From Pseudonocardia sediminis (GTDB taxonomy: Bacteria > Actinomycetota > Actinomycetes > Mycobacteriales > Pseudonocardiaceae), in assembly GCF_004217185.1 (NCBI RefSeq), contig NZ_SHKL01000001.1:5702001-5766000 (forward strand): 64,000 bases of DNA. The letters are read 5' to 3'. Positions 32,607 to 40,910 of the stretch are shown in pieces. Under the pieces are notes generated by a model. The model had not been told where the DNA came from. It saw only the letters and a program-made list of their open reading frames with translations, and ran no database searches. The position numbers were made by a program, and so were the translations under genes. Within the stretch, counting starts at the first letter, position 1, and each line of letters opens with the position of its first letter.

Positions 32607-35573
32607 TCACGACCCCGGGCGCCCCGCTCCCCGCAGGACCCGGGCCGCGAGCTGGGCCAGGTGCACCGGCTCGCGCTCCCCGGCCTGGCGGACCTGGGTG
32701 CGGCAGGAGAAACCGTCGGCGAGCAGGTCGACCGACGGCTCGGCCGCGCGCACCGCGGGCAGCAGGACGCGCTCGGCGCAGGCCATCGAGACGTCGTAGT
32801 GCCCGTCCTCGAAGCCGAAGTTGCCGGCCAGCCCGCAGCACCCGGAGTCGAGCACGGTCGACTTCACACCCAGCGAGTCGAGCACCCCCCGGTCGGCCTC
32901 GGTGCCGAGCTCGGCGTGCTGGTGGCAGTGCACCTGCACCAGCACCTCCGGGTCCGGTGCGGAGTTGCGCCCGGCCGCGGCCGACAGCTCCTCGGTGTGC
33001 TCGGAGAGCAGCTCCGCGAACGTCCGGACGCCGGTCTTCAGCTTCCCGACCAGCGGGTCGTCCGGCAGCAGCTCGTGGGCGTCCGAGCGCAGCGCCGCGG
33101 TGCACGACGGCTCCAGCCCGACGACCGGGACCCCGGCGGAGAGCCACGGCTCGATCGTGCGCAGGCTGCGGCCGAGAACCTTCCGTGCGGCGCCCACCTG
33201 GCCGGTGGAGGTCCAGGTCAGACCGCAGCAGACGGCGCGCGGGGGCAGCTCGACGGTGTAGCCGAGCGCGGTGAGGGTGGCGACGGCGTCGTCGGCGATC
33301 ACCGGGTCGAAGTGCTCGGTGAACGTGTCGGTCCACAGCAGCACCCGGCCGCGGCTGCCGGGCGCGATGCCCAGGTCCGGCACGATCGTGCCCTCGGAGT
33401 ACCCGCGGGCACCGGCCCGGGCGGTGAACGTCTCCCGCGCGATCTCCGGGATGTCCCGCTCCTGGGTGATCCCGCCCAGCTTCTTCACCAGCGCGGAGAG
33501 CTTGGGGCGCTTCGCGAGCTTGTTGAGCCCGTCGACGGCCTTGGCCGGCAGCGCGCCGACCATCCACAGCCACAGCGGCAGCGCACCCATCGAGTAGTGC
33601 GTGACCGGACGGATCCTCCCCTTGAACCTCTGGGCCAGGAACTCGGTCTTGTAGGAGGCCATGTCGACCCCGACCGGGCAGTCGGACTTGCAGCCCTTGC
33701 AGGACAGGCACAGGTCGAGCGACTCGGCGACCTCGTCGGACTGCCAGCCGTCCTTGATGATCTCGCCGTTGGCCATCTCGAACAGCAGCCGGGCGCGCCC
33801 GCGGGTGGAGTGCTTCTCCTCCTTGGTGACGTTGAAGCTCGGGCACATCACCCCGCTGCCCTCGATCGCGCACTTGCCGACGCCCAGGCAGCGGCGGGTG
33901 GCGCGGGTGAAGCTGCCGCGGTCGTCGGCGAAGGCGAGCATCGGCTTGTCGGTCATCGTCGGCATCCCGACGAAGACGCGCAGGTTCTCGTCCATCGTCG
34001 CCGGGCGCACGACGCGGCCCGGGTTCATCTTCTCGTCCGGGTCCCAGATCGCCTTGAAGTCGGAGAACCCGGCGATGATCTCCGGCGGGTACATCCGCGG
34101 CAGCAGCTCGGCACGGGCCTGGCCGTCGCCGTGCTCGCCGGACAGCGACCCGCCGTGCGCGACGACGAGGTCGGCGGCGTCGATCATGAATTGGCGGAAG
34201 TTCGCGATGCCCGGCTGCGAGAGCAGGTCGAAGTCGATCCGGACGTGCAGGCAGCCGTCGCCGAAGTGCCCGTAGTAGACGCCGCGGCGGCCGTGGCGCT
34301 CCAGGACCTTGTCGAACTCGCGCAGGTAGGAGCCGAAACGCTCCGGCGGGACCGCGGAGTCCTCCCAGCCCGGCCACGCCTCGCCACCGTCCGGGGACCG
34401 GGTGACGACGCCGGCGCCCTCCTCGCGGATCCGCCAGAGCTGCGCCATCTGCGACGGCTCGGACACCACGATGTGCGAGACCGTGTAGGCCTTCATCGCG
34501 GTCGCGACGGTCTCCGCGGCGGCCGTGGCCTCGGCGCGGGTCTCGCCGCCGACCTCCACGTAGAGCCAGCCCTTGCCCTCGGGCAGCATCCGGCTCGTGG
34601 TCTCGGTGGGGCGCTGGGCGCGCAGGGCCGCGATCAGCCCGGCGTCCATGCCCTCGATCGTCAGCGGTCCCTGGCCGTTCGGGCCCCGCTGCTCGCGCAC
34701 GACCATCACGTTGTCCGCGGCCGCGTAGGCGTCCGGGAAGCCGAGGACGGCCAGCGCGCGGGCGGGCGGGGAGTCGACGAGGTCGACGGTCGCCTCGAGG
34801 ATCGTGGCGCAGGTGCCCTCGGTGCCGACCAGGGCCTTGGCCAGGTTCCAGCCGGCCTCGGGCAGGAGCTGGTCGAGGTTGTAGCCCGACACCCGCCGGG
34901 TCAGGTCGGGGTAGCCGCGGATGTCGTCGCCGAGACGCTCGCCGAGCGCGCGCAGCGCCTGCGGGATCCGGCCCTCACCGGGGGTGTTCGGGCCGACGAC
35001 GAGCCGCTCGCCGCGGTAGGTCAGCACGTCGAGCTCGCGGACGTTGTCGACGGTCTTGCCCCACGCCACCGAGTGCGACCCGCAGGCGTTGTTGCCGATC
35101 ATCCCGCCGATCGTGCAGCGGTTGTGCGTGGACGGGTCCGGGCCGAACGTCAGCCCGTGCGGCTTGCCCGCGTCGCGTACGGCGTCGCAGACCACGCCGG
35201 GCTGCACCCGCGCCGACTTCTTCTCCGGATCGACCTCGATGATCTTGTTGAGGTGCGTGCGCAGGTCCATCGCGACCGCGACGTTCACCGACTGCCCGGC
35301 GATCGAGGTGCGCGACCCCAGCGGGAGCACCGGCACGTCGTGCTCGCGGCAGACGGCCATCGCGGCCTCGACGTCGGCGGCGTCGCGCGGGGAGACGACA
35401 CCGATCGGGATGCCGCGGTAGTTCGAGGCGTCGGCCGACCACATGGCACGGCTGCCCGCGTCGAACCGCACGGCGCCGCCCATCGCGGCCCGCAGGTCGT
35501 CCGCGAGCGCGGCGCTCGCCTCGGGGGTGATGCCGTCGGTGGTGGTCGTCTCGCGTGCGCTGTCCAGGCTCAA
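32607..35573 (-). CDS. ydiJ: FAD-linked / iron-sulfur 2-hydroxyacid dehydrogenase, YdiJ type
   Basis: A large soluble dehydrogenase (988 residues; E. coli YdiJ has about 1018) that joins an FAD domain of the glycolate oxidase type and an Fe-S domain in one chain. The N-terminal FAD-binding part has GSRTSIAGQSVN and GGMIGNNACGSHS; the middle has the histidine-rich GHFGDGCLHVRI. Ferredoxin-like ligands follow (CLGVGKC...CPSF and CLSCKGCKSDCP), then two CCG-type domains (AVCCGLTW, SGCCGLAGNFGFE). Known YdiJ oxidises D-2-hydroxyglutarate. A TTG start at 35573 is chosen because GAGGAG lies 7 bases upstream and no better start fits. The neighbour is a transhydrogenase that would make D-2-hydroxyglutarate. 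Confidence 0.87.
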   Translation of the reverse strand: MSLDSARETTTTDGITPEASAALADDLRAAMGGAVRFDAGSRAMWSADASNYRGIPIGVVSPRDAADVEAAMAVCREHDVPVLPLGSRTSIAGQSVNVAVAMDLRTHLNKIIEVDPEKKSARVQPGVVCDAVRDAGKPHGLTFGPDPSTHNRCTIGGMIGNNACGSHSVAWGKTVDNVRELDVLTYRGERLVVGPNTPGEGRIPQALRALGERLGDDIRGYPDLTRRVSGYNLDQLLPEAGWNLAKALVGTEGTCATILEATVDLVDSPPARALAVLGFPDAYAAADNVMVVREQRGPNGQGPLTIEGMDAGLIAALRAQRPTETTSRMLPEGKGWLYVEVGGETRAEATAAAETVATAMKAYTVSHIVVSEPSQMAQLWRIREEGAGVVTRSPDGGEAWPGWEDSAVPPERFGSYLREFDKVLERHGRRGVYYGHFGDGCLHVRIDFDLLSQPGIANFRQFMIDAADLVVAHGGSLSGEHGDGQARAELLPRMYPPEIIAGFSDFKAIWDPDEKMNPGRVVRPATMDENLRVFVGMPTMTDKPMLAFADDRGSFTRATRRCLGVGKCAIEGSGVMCPSFNVTKEEKHSTRGRARLLFEMANGEIIKDGWQSDEVAESLDLCLSCKGCKSDCPVGVDMASYKTEFLAQRFKGRIRPVTHYSMGALPLWLWMVGALPAKAVDGLNKLAKRPKLSALVKKLGGITQERDIPEIARETFTARAGARGYSEGTIVPDLGIAPGSRGRVLLWTDTFTEHFDPVIADDAVATLTALGYTVELPPRAVCCGLTWTSTGQVGAARKVLGRSLRTIEPWLSAGVPVVGLEPSCTAALRSDAHELLPDDPLVGKLKTGVRTFAELLSEHTEELSAAAGRNSAPDPEVLVQVHCHQHAELGTEADRGVLDSLGVKSTVLDSGCCGLAGNFGFEDGHYDVSMACAERVLLPAVRAAEPSVDLLADGFSCRTQVRQAGEREPVHLAQLAARVLRGAGRPGS

Positions 35574-35714
35574 CAGATCTCCTCTCGCCCGCCGCGACGC
35601 TACATAGCGATACCGGCCGACGCCGGTCACGCCCCACGGTCGGACGTGTCGGATGCAGCACTCACCCCGCCGGAGCGCACCGTGCACGCGGGCGCGCACC
35701 CCGTGCGACACGCG

Positions 35715-35765
35715 CCGGCCGGCTCGGTGCGCGTTCGCATGCGGAGTGCGCGTCGAGCCGGCCGG
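35715..35765 (-). terminator. inverted repeat downstream of the transhydrogenase gene
   Basis: CCGGCCGGCTCG (35715-35726) and its reverse complement (35754-35765) are perfect 12-bp arms 27 bases apart, 28 bp after the stop of the hydroxyacid-oxoacid transhydrogenase and before the YdiJ-like gene. Confidence 0.55.
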
Positions 35766-35792
35766 ATGGTGCGAGAAGTCAGAGGCGGGGGG

Positions 35793-37088
35793 TCACCAGT
35801 TCTCGATGGACTTGGTGAGGATGTCGGCGATGTCGTCCTCGGTCGGGGGCTTCGGGCAGGTGGCCAGCAGGCGCTGCTGCTTCATCGTGCCGGGGACCAG
35901 GTCCGGGACGTCGGCCTCGGTGTAGCCGACGCCGCCGATGCCGTTGGGGATGTCGATGTCGCGCATCAGCGAGATCAGGACGGCCGGCAGCTGCTCGCGC
36001 TGGTCGTTGAGCTTGTCCGCGCGCGGGTCCATCAGCTCGGCCGCCTTGAGGTGACGGTCCGGGGCGGACTCGAAGGAGAACCGGAAGGCCTCCGGAGCGG
36101 TCAGCGACACCGACATGCCGTGCGGGACCATCGGCTCGTCCTGCGGGTACCCGGCCGGACGGAAGTCCTTGACCATGCCCGCGATCGGGTAGGCGTTGGC
36201 GTGCGGGATGTGCACGCCGGAGTTGCCGAAGCCCATCCCGGCGAACGTCGCGGCCATCATCATGTTCGACCGGGCCTCGAGGTCGTCGGCTCCGCGGTGC
36301 ACGGCGTCCCGGAACGACTGCGCGAGCAGCGACATCGCCTTCTCGCACCACAGGTCCGAGACCGGGTTCGAGCCGCAGTAGGTGACCCGCTCCTCGGGCT
36401 TCTTGCGGTCGAAGCTGGTGTACCAGCGCGCGGTGTAGGACTCCACGGCGTGGCAGACGATGTCCATTCCGGACGCCGCGGTGACCTCCGGCGGCAGCGA
36501 CATCGTCAGCAGCGGGTCGATCACGGCCAGGGTCGGGCGCAGCCGCCAGTGGCTGATCCCGGTCTTGACCTTCATCGACAGGATGTCCAGCACGCACATC
36601 GCGGTGGACTCCGAGCCGGTGCCGGCCGTCGTCGGGACGGCGATCAGCGGCTTGAGCTGGCCCTCCGGGACCTTCGCGTTGCCGATCGGCTTGTTGATGT
36701 AGTCCATCAGCTCGCCGGGCCCACTGGTCAGCAGGTTGATCGCCTTCGCGGTGTCGATCGCCGACCCGCCGCCGACCGCGACGAACCCGTCCCACGGGCC
36801 CTGCGCACGGGCGTACTCGGTGGCCTTGATCATCGAGTCGTCGGTCGGCTCGACGTGCACGCCGTCGAAGATCTCCGAGCTCACACCGTGCTGCGACAGC
36901 GAGTCGGCGATCCGCTCCGGCGCGCCGATCGCGTGGATTCCCGGGTCGGTGACGATCAGGACGCGCTTGGCGCCGTAACCGGCCATCTCGAAGCCGATCT
37001 CGTCGACGGCTCCGGCTCCGAACTTCAGGGGCGGGGCACCCCAGGTGAAGATCGTCTCTTCGGTCAGGTTCACGTCGGGGATGGTCAT
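35793..37088 (-). CDS. hydroxyacid-oxoacid transhydrogenase (iron-containing alcohol dehydrogenase family)
   Basis: A group III metal-dependent alcohol dehydrogenase (431 residues) resembling ADHFE1, which couples oxidation of 4-hydroxybutyrate to succinic semialdehyde with reduction of 2-oxoglutarate to D-2-hydroxyglutarate. The nucleotide site is VGGGSAIDTAKAINLL with AVPTTAGTGSES; metal ligands lie in DIVCHAVESYTA and SGVHIPHANAYPIAG. The N-terminus TIPDVNLTEETIFTWGAPP and the length favour the transhydrogenase over short-chain alcohol dehydrogenases. ATG 37088 has GGAGG 11 bases upstream. It lies next to the 2-hydroxyacid dehydrogenase, 219 bp apart. The repeat array lies directly upstream. 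Confidence 0.82.
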   Translation of the reverse strand: MTIPDVNLTEETIFTWGAPPLKFGAGAVDEIGFEMAGYGAKRVLIVTDPGIHAIGAPERIADSLSQHGVSSEIFDGVHVEPTDDSMIKATEYARAQGPWDGFVAVGGGSAIDTAKAINLLTSGPGELMDYINKPIGNAKVPEGQLKPLIAVPTTAGTGSESTAMCVLDILSMKVKTGISHWRLRPTLAVIDPLLTMSLPPEVTAASGMDIVCHAVESYTARWYTSFDRKKPEERVTYCGSNPVSDLWCEKAMSLLAQSFRDAVHRGADDLEARSNMMMAATFAGMGFGNSGVHIPHANAYPIAGMVKDFRPAGYPQDEPMVPHGMSVSLTAPEAFRFSFESAPDRHLKAAELMDPRADKLNDQREQLPAVLISLMRDIDIPNGIGGVGYTEADVPDLVPGTMKQQRLLATCPKPPTEDDIADILTKSIENW

Positions 37089-37224
37089 GATGGGCAGAAC
37101 CTCCGGGGATGGGTCCGACACGGCTGCGGGTGGAACACCTGGGGCCGAGTCTGTCCGACACATCGGGGTTCGCGCATGTGCTGATCTCGTGAACGCCCGC
37201 ATCGGCCGCCGGCCCGCCGGCCCC

Positions 37225-37831
37225 GAGGGGACTCTTCGGGACTCCCCGAGCCGCGAGGGGACCCCTTGAGACGTCGGACGGCCGCCGGGCCGGGCCGAGC
37301 CGGGAGCGTGCCGGGCGACGGAGCCAGCGGCGAGGGAACCCCTTGGGACGCCCGGAGCTACGAGGGGACCCCTTGGACGTGCGGCGGGCGGGCCGGAGCT
37401 ATGAGGGGACCCCTTGAGACGTGGGGCGGGCGGGCCGGGGCTCGAACCCGATGGCCAGGCCCCGGGACGCCCGGGGCTGCGAGGGGCCCCTTCAGGACTC
37501 CACGAGCCGCGAGGGGACCCCTTGGAACCTCGGACGGCCGGCGGGCCGGGCCGGGAACCCGCACCGTGCCGGGCGACGGAGCCGGCGGCGAGGGGACCCC
37601 GCGGGACGCCCGCGGCCGCGAGGGGACCCCTTGGGACGCCCGACGGTCGCCGGGCCGGGCCGGGCCGGGAGCCGGCACCGTGCCGGGCGGCGGAGCCGGC
37701 GAGGGGACCCCTCGGGGCTTCCGGAGCTACGAGGGGACCCCTTGAGACGTGGGGCGGGCGGGCCGGGGCTCGAACCCGAGGGCGAGGCCTCGGGACGCCG
37801 GGGCTGCGAGGGGACCCTTCGGGACGTCGGG
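37225..37831. repeat. array of 12 palindromic cores with alternating 30/79-bp spacing
   Basis: The 743-bp stretch 37089-37831 holds no gene. It contains twelve copies of a 14-bp core, GAGGGGACCCCTTG, whose centre AGGGGACCCCT is an odd palindrome. Cores begin at 37225, 37255, 37332, 37362, 37403, 37481, 37511, 37590, 37620, 37701, 37731 and 37808, giving steps of 30, 77, 30, 41, 78, 30, 79, 30, 81, 30 and 77 bp. Six copies are exact and six have one to four changes. The long spacers fall in two sequence classes: those after cores 2, 7 and 9 share one text, those after cores 5 and 11 another. It reaches the stop of the membrane gene at 37832. Confidence 0.9.
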
Positions 37832-38437
37832 TTACGCCGTGCGGACGGGGTCCGGGGTGGGGGCGTGGACGGGGCGCGGGGTGGCCGGGCGGCTCCACTC
37901 GACCAGGCCGGCGCCGATCCCGGTGGCGGCCATGGCGAGGACCCCGTCCGGCCAGAAGATGTGCGAGGTGATGAACGGGATCGCGGCGCCGATCAGCAGC
38001 ACCGACCCCGGCAGCGCCCACCACCCGGCCCGTCGCAGCATCAGGCCGGCCACGGCGACCGTCGCCACCAGGTAGGCGCCGGTACCGACGTAGCTCAGCT
38101 GGTCCCCGATCCGGATCAGCTCGATGATCGACTGCTGGCCGCGCTTCTCGGTGTCGAGCACCAGTCCTGCGCCGATCCCGGCCAGGCAGTCCAGCGCGGT
38201 GTAGAAGCAGCCGAACAGGTACGCGCCGATCTTGCCGATCCACGCGACCACGCCCCGCTCCTGGCGCAGCAGCACCCACAACGCGACCCCGAGCAGCGGG
38301 AACACCGGGACCAGCGGGACGTGCATGGTCCACCACATGTTCGCGGTGGCGACGTCGAGACCGGTCGGGTGGTGGTAGCCGAGCGCGGCCAGCAGCAGAC
38401 CGGGGAAGGCGACGACGGCCACGAGAACCCAGCGCAT
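37832..38437 (-). CDS. integral membrane protein of unknown function
   Basis: A hydrophobic protein of 201 residues with about five or six helices: one at the N-terminus (MRWVLVAVVAFPGLLLAALG), then WTMHVPLVPVFPLLGVALWVLL, a helix pair near 65-90 (IGKIGAYLFGCFYTALDCLAGIGAG), and two towards the end. The loop LVLDTEKRGQQSIIELIRIGDQLS is the main soluble part. No motif of a known transporter or enzyme was recognised. Start ATG 38437; divergent from menB. Its stop touches the palindrome array. Confidence 0.75.
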   Translation of the reverse strand: MRWVLVAVVAFPGLLLAALGYHHPTGLDVATANMWWTMHVPLVPVFPLLGVALWVLLRQERGVVAWIGKIGAYLFGCFYTALDCLAGIGAGLVLDTEKRGQQSIIELIRIGDQLSYVGTGAYLVATVAVAGLMLRRAGWWALPGSVLLIGAAIPFITSHIFWPDGVLAMAATGIGAGLVEWSRPATPRPVHAPTPDPVRTA

Positions 38438-38600
38438 GACACTCCTTCGCGATCCGGCGCGGGAATCGCCTGCACCGGGAGGAAACGGACGGCGTCGGCC
38501 ACCCGCCCGGGATCCTCCCGGACGCCACGGACGGGCCCGATCCGGCCCCGTCCCGGCGACCTCCGCTCGCCCGCCCGCGGCGCGTGCCTACTCTGACGAC

Positions 38601-39509
38601 ATGTCCGACACCGTGTCCGAACTGTTCGACCCGCAGGCCTGGAAGAAGGTCGAGGGCTTCGACTTCGCCGACATCACCTACCACCGCGCGGTCGACACCG
38701 GCGCGGTGCGGATCGCGTTCGACCGGCCCGAGGTGCGCAACGCGTTCCGCCCCGGCACCGTCGACGAGCTCTACACCGCCCTCGAGCACGCCCGGACCAG
38801 CCCGGACGTCGGCTGCGTGCTGCTCACCGGCAACGGCCCGTCCCCGCGCGACGGCGGGTGGGCGTTCTGCTCCGGCGGCGACCAGCGCATCCGTGGACGC
38901 TCGGGCTACCAGTACGCCGACGGCGACACCGCCGACACCGTGCAGGCCGGGCGCGCCGGGCGGCTGCACATCCTGGAGTGCCAGCGCCTCATCCGGTTCA
39001 TGCCCAAGATCGTGATCGCGGTCGTGCCGGGCTGGGCGGCCGGCGGCGGGCACTCGCTGCACGCCGTCGCGGACCTGACCCTGGCCAGCTCCGAGCACGC
39101 CCGCTTCAAGCAGACCGACGCCGACGTCGGGTCCTTCGACGGCGGCTACGGCTCGGCCTACCTCGCCCGGCAGGTCGGGCAGAAGTTCGCCCGGGAGATC
39201 TTCTTCCTGGGCCGGACCTACACCGCGGCGCAGATGCACGACATGGGAGCGGTGAACGCCGTCGTCCCGCACCGGGAGCTGGAGGCGACCGCCCTGCAGT
39301 GGGCGCGCGAGGTCAACGGCAAGTCCCCCACCGCGCAGCGGATGCTCAAGTACTCGTTCAACCTGATCGACGACGGCCTGGTCGGCCAGCAGCTCTTCGC
39401 CGGCGAGGCGACGCGCCTGGCCTACGCCGCCGACGAGGCCGTCGAGGGCCGTGACGCGTTCCTGGAGAAGCGGGAGCCGGACTGGGCGCCCTACCCCTGG
39501 CACTACTGA
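38601..39509 (+). CDS. menB: 1,4-dihydroxy-2-naphthoyl-CoA synthase
   Basis: A crotonase-fold enzyme (302 residues) that closes the second ring in menaquinone synthesis by converting O-succinylbenzoyl-CoA to 1,4-dihydroxy-2-naphthoyl-CoA. MenB-specific features are visible: GGWAFCSGGDQRIRGRSGYQ, the oxyanion glycine segment VPGWAAGGGHSLHAV, DADVGSFDGGYGSAYLARQV, and the C-terminal EGRDAFLEKREPDWAPYPWH. These separate it from ordinary enoyl-CoA hydratases. The start is ATG 38601. The next gene begins 17 bp later on the same strand. Confidence 0.96.
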   Translation: MSDTVSELFDPQAWKKVEGFDFADITYHRAVDTGAVRIAFDRPEVRNAFRPGTVDELYTALEHARTSPDVGCVLLTGNGPSPRDGGWAFCSGGDQRIRGRSGYQYADGDTADTVQAGRAGRLHILECQRLIRFMPKIVIAVVPGWAAGGGHSLHAVADLTLASSEHARFKQTDADVGSFDGGYGSAYLARQVGQKFAREIFFLGRTYTAAQMHDMGAVNAVVPHRELEATALQWAREVNGKSPTAQRMLKYSFNLIDDGLVGQQLFAGEATRLAYAADEAVEGRDAFLEKREPDWAPYPWHY

Positions 39510-39526
39510 GCCCATGAGTCACCGCC

Positions 39527-40372
39527 ATGAGTCGTAGGGAGCCGCCGACCGTCCGCTACCGGAGCGCGCCGCCGGGCCGGGTCCGGGTGCGGCGGCCGTG
39601 GCGCGGCCCGGTGCTGACGCTGGTGCTCCTGCTGGCCGTCGTCACCGGGGTCTACGTGCTCGTGCAGAACATCCCGGGCACGCCGGGGTGCACGGTGACC
39701 GGTGGTGCTCGCGAGGTGAGCCTGAGCGTCGAGCAGGCCGGCAACGCGGCCACGATCGCCGGCGTCGGGGCGGCGATGGGGATGCCCGACCACGCCGTCA
39801 CGGTGGCGCTGGCGACCGTGCTGCAGGAGTCGGGACTGCGGAACCTCCCGGGCGGGGACCGGGACTCGGCGGGGCTGTTCCAGCAACGGCCCAGCCAGGG
39901 GTGGGGGACCTACGAGCAGGTCACCGACCCGGTGTACGCCTCCCAGGCGTTCTACCGGAAGCTCCGCACCGAGCCCGAGTGGCCGACACTCGACGTCGCC
40001 GAGGCGGCGCAGCTGATCCAGCGCTCGTTCGACGGGAGTCTCTACGCGCAGTGGGAGCCGCAGGCCGCGACGATGGCGGCGGCCCTGACCGGGCGGAACG
40101 GTCCGGCGCTGACCTGCCACGACCTGGCGGCGGCGACGGCACCGGAGGACGTCGCGACGGTGGCCGCGCGCGAGCTCGGCACGTCGGTGCTGAGCGGCCC
40201 GCAGGACGGGGTGCGGGGCTGGGAGATCGCGAACTGGCTGGTCGCGCACGCGGCGCGGTTCGGGTTGGAGCGGGTGACGTTCGACGGGTGGAGCTGGACG
40301 GCGGAGTCGGGCGAGTGGGCCTCGACCGGGCCGGAGGACGGGCGTCTGTCGCTGCAGCGCGCCGTCGGGTAG
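39527..40372 (+). CDS. membrane-anchored lysozyme-like protein
   Basis: A protein of 281 residues with a basic N-terminus, one transmembrane helix at about 27-46 (GPVLTLVLLLAVVTGVYVLV) and an exported domain. That domain contains VALATVLQESGLRNLPGGDRDSAGLFQQRP, which matches the lysozyme/transglycosylase-like fold with a candidate catalytic Glu (QESG). Similar actinobacterial proteins are often labelled heavy-metal transporters, for which nothing is visible here. It follows menB by 17 bp and may share its transcript. The real substrate is unknown. Confidence 0.72.
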   Translation: MSRREPPTVRYRSAPPGRVRVRRPWRGPVLTLVLLLAVVTGVYVLVQNIPGTPGCTVTGGAREVSLSVEQAGNAATIAGVGAAMGMPDHAVTVALATVLQESGLRNLPGGDRDSAGLFQQRPSQGWGTYEQVTDPVYASQAFYRKLRTEPEWPTLDVAEAAQLIQRSFDGSLYAQWEPQAATMAAALTGRNGPALTCHDLAAATAPEDVATVAARELGTSVLSGPQDGVRGWEIANWLVAHAARFGLERVTFDGWSWTAESGEWASTGPEDGRLSLQRAVG

Positions 40373-40392
40373 TCGCTCAGGCGGGCAGGTGC

Positions 40393-40731
40393 TCAGGCGG
40401 CGGACTCGGCCGCGCTCGGGGTGCGCTGGGCCGGGATCGCGCGCAGCAGCTGCGACGGCGGGTCGAACGCCAGCGCCGCCAGGTCGCCGGCCAGCGACGG
40501 GCTCGGGCGGTCGATCGGGGTGGGGCGGGCGATCCGGCGGGCCCGGGCCTCGACGCTCGGGGCTCCGGTCGGGTTCGCGCAGCGCGCGGTGCGCGGACGC
40601 GGCAGGTTCGGGGCGAAGAGACCCTCCGGCGCGACGACCGGGATGCGGTCGGTCGGGTCGTCGGAGAACGGCGTGGGCTCGGCCGGGCGGGGCGCCTGCG
40701 GACGGGGGGCCTGCGGCTCGGTGGCGCTCAT
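40393..40731 (-). CDS. hypothetical proline-rich protein
   Basis: A small protein of 112 residues with a proline/alanine-rich N-terminus (MSATEPQAPRPQAPRPAEPT), basic and serine-rich middle parts (RPRTARCANPTG, VEARARRIARP) and no clear domain. The ATG at 40731 has a good GAGGAG 7 bases upstream, which supports real translation. It is convergent with the lysozyme-like gene (20 bp between stops) and divergent from menE. The function is unknown. Confidence 0.6.
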   Translation of the reverse strand: MSATEPQAPRPQAPRPAEPTPFSDDPTDRIPVVAPEGLFAPNLPRPRTARCANPTGAPSVEARARRIARPTPIDRPSPSLAGDLAALAFDPPSQLLRAIPAQRTPSAAESAA

Positions 40732-40801
40732 CGAGTACTCCTCGTGGTGAAGTGGTTGCCGGGGGTGACTGACCCGTATGTCGCCGGGCACGCGTCCGGT
40801 G

Positions 40802-40831
40802 TTAGACCAGCTGCCTCTTGATCCCTAGATA
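40802..40831 (+). promoter_or_regulatory. candidate sigma-A-type promoter of menE
   Basis: TTAGAC (40802-40807) and TAGATA (40826-40831) are separated by 18 bp within an unusually AT-rich patch, 80 bp before the menE start. Confidence 0.45.
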
Positions 40832-40910
40832 TGAGTAATTCGGCGAGTGGCAGAGTGGGGCCGGACGGAGCAGGACACGGCCCCTGAACAGGGGTGGAGG
40901 AGGAACGACC

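Noticed and set aside
32661..37184. 1507-residue open frame on the + strand opposite the YdiJ-like and transhydrogenase genes
   Set aside because: It is the antisense of two well-supported enzymes in GC-rich DNA; no start signal or domain supports it.
37421..38596. Long open frame on the + strand through the palindrome array
   Set aside because: It comes from the GC-rich repeats and from the strand opposite the membrane gene; it shows no domain and repeats the array units as peptides.
38601..39509. General enoyl-CoA hydratase
   Set aside because: The SGYQY and FDGGYGSAYLA segments and the PWHY end are typical of MenB.
39527..40372. Heavy-metal transporter label for this gene family
   Set aside because: Only one membrane helix and no metal-binding motif are visible; the sequence fits a lysozyme-like exported domain instead.
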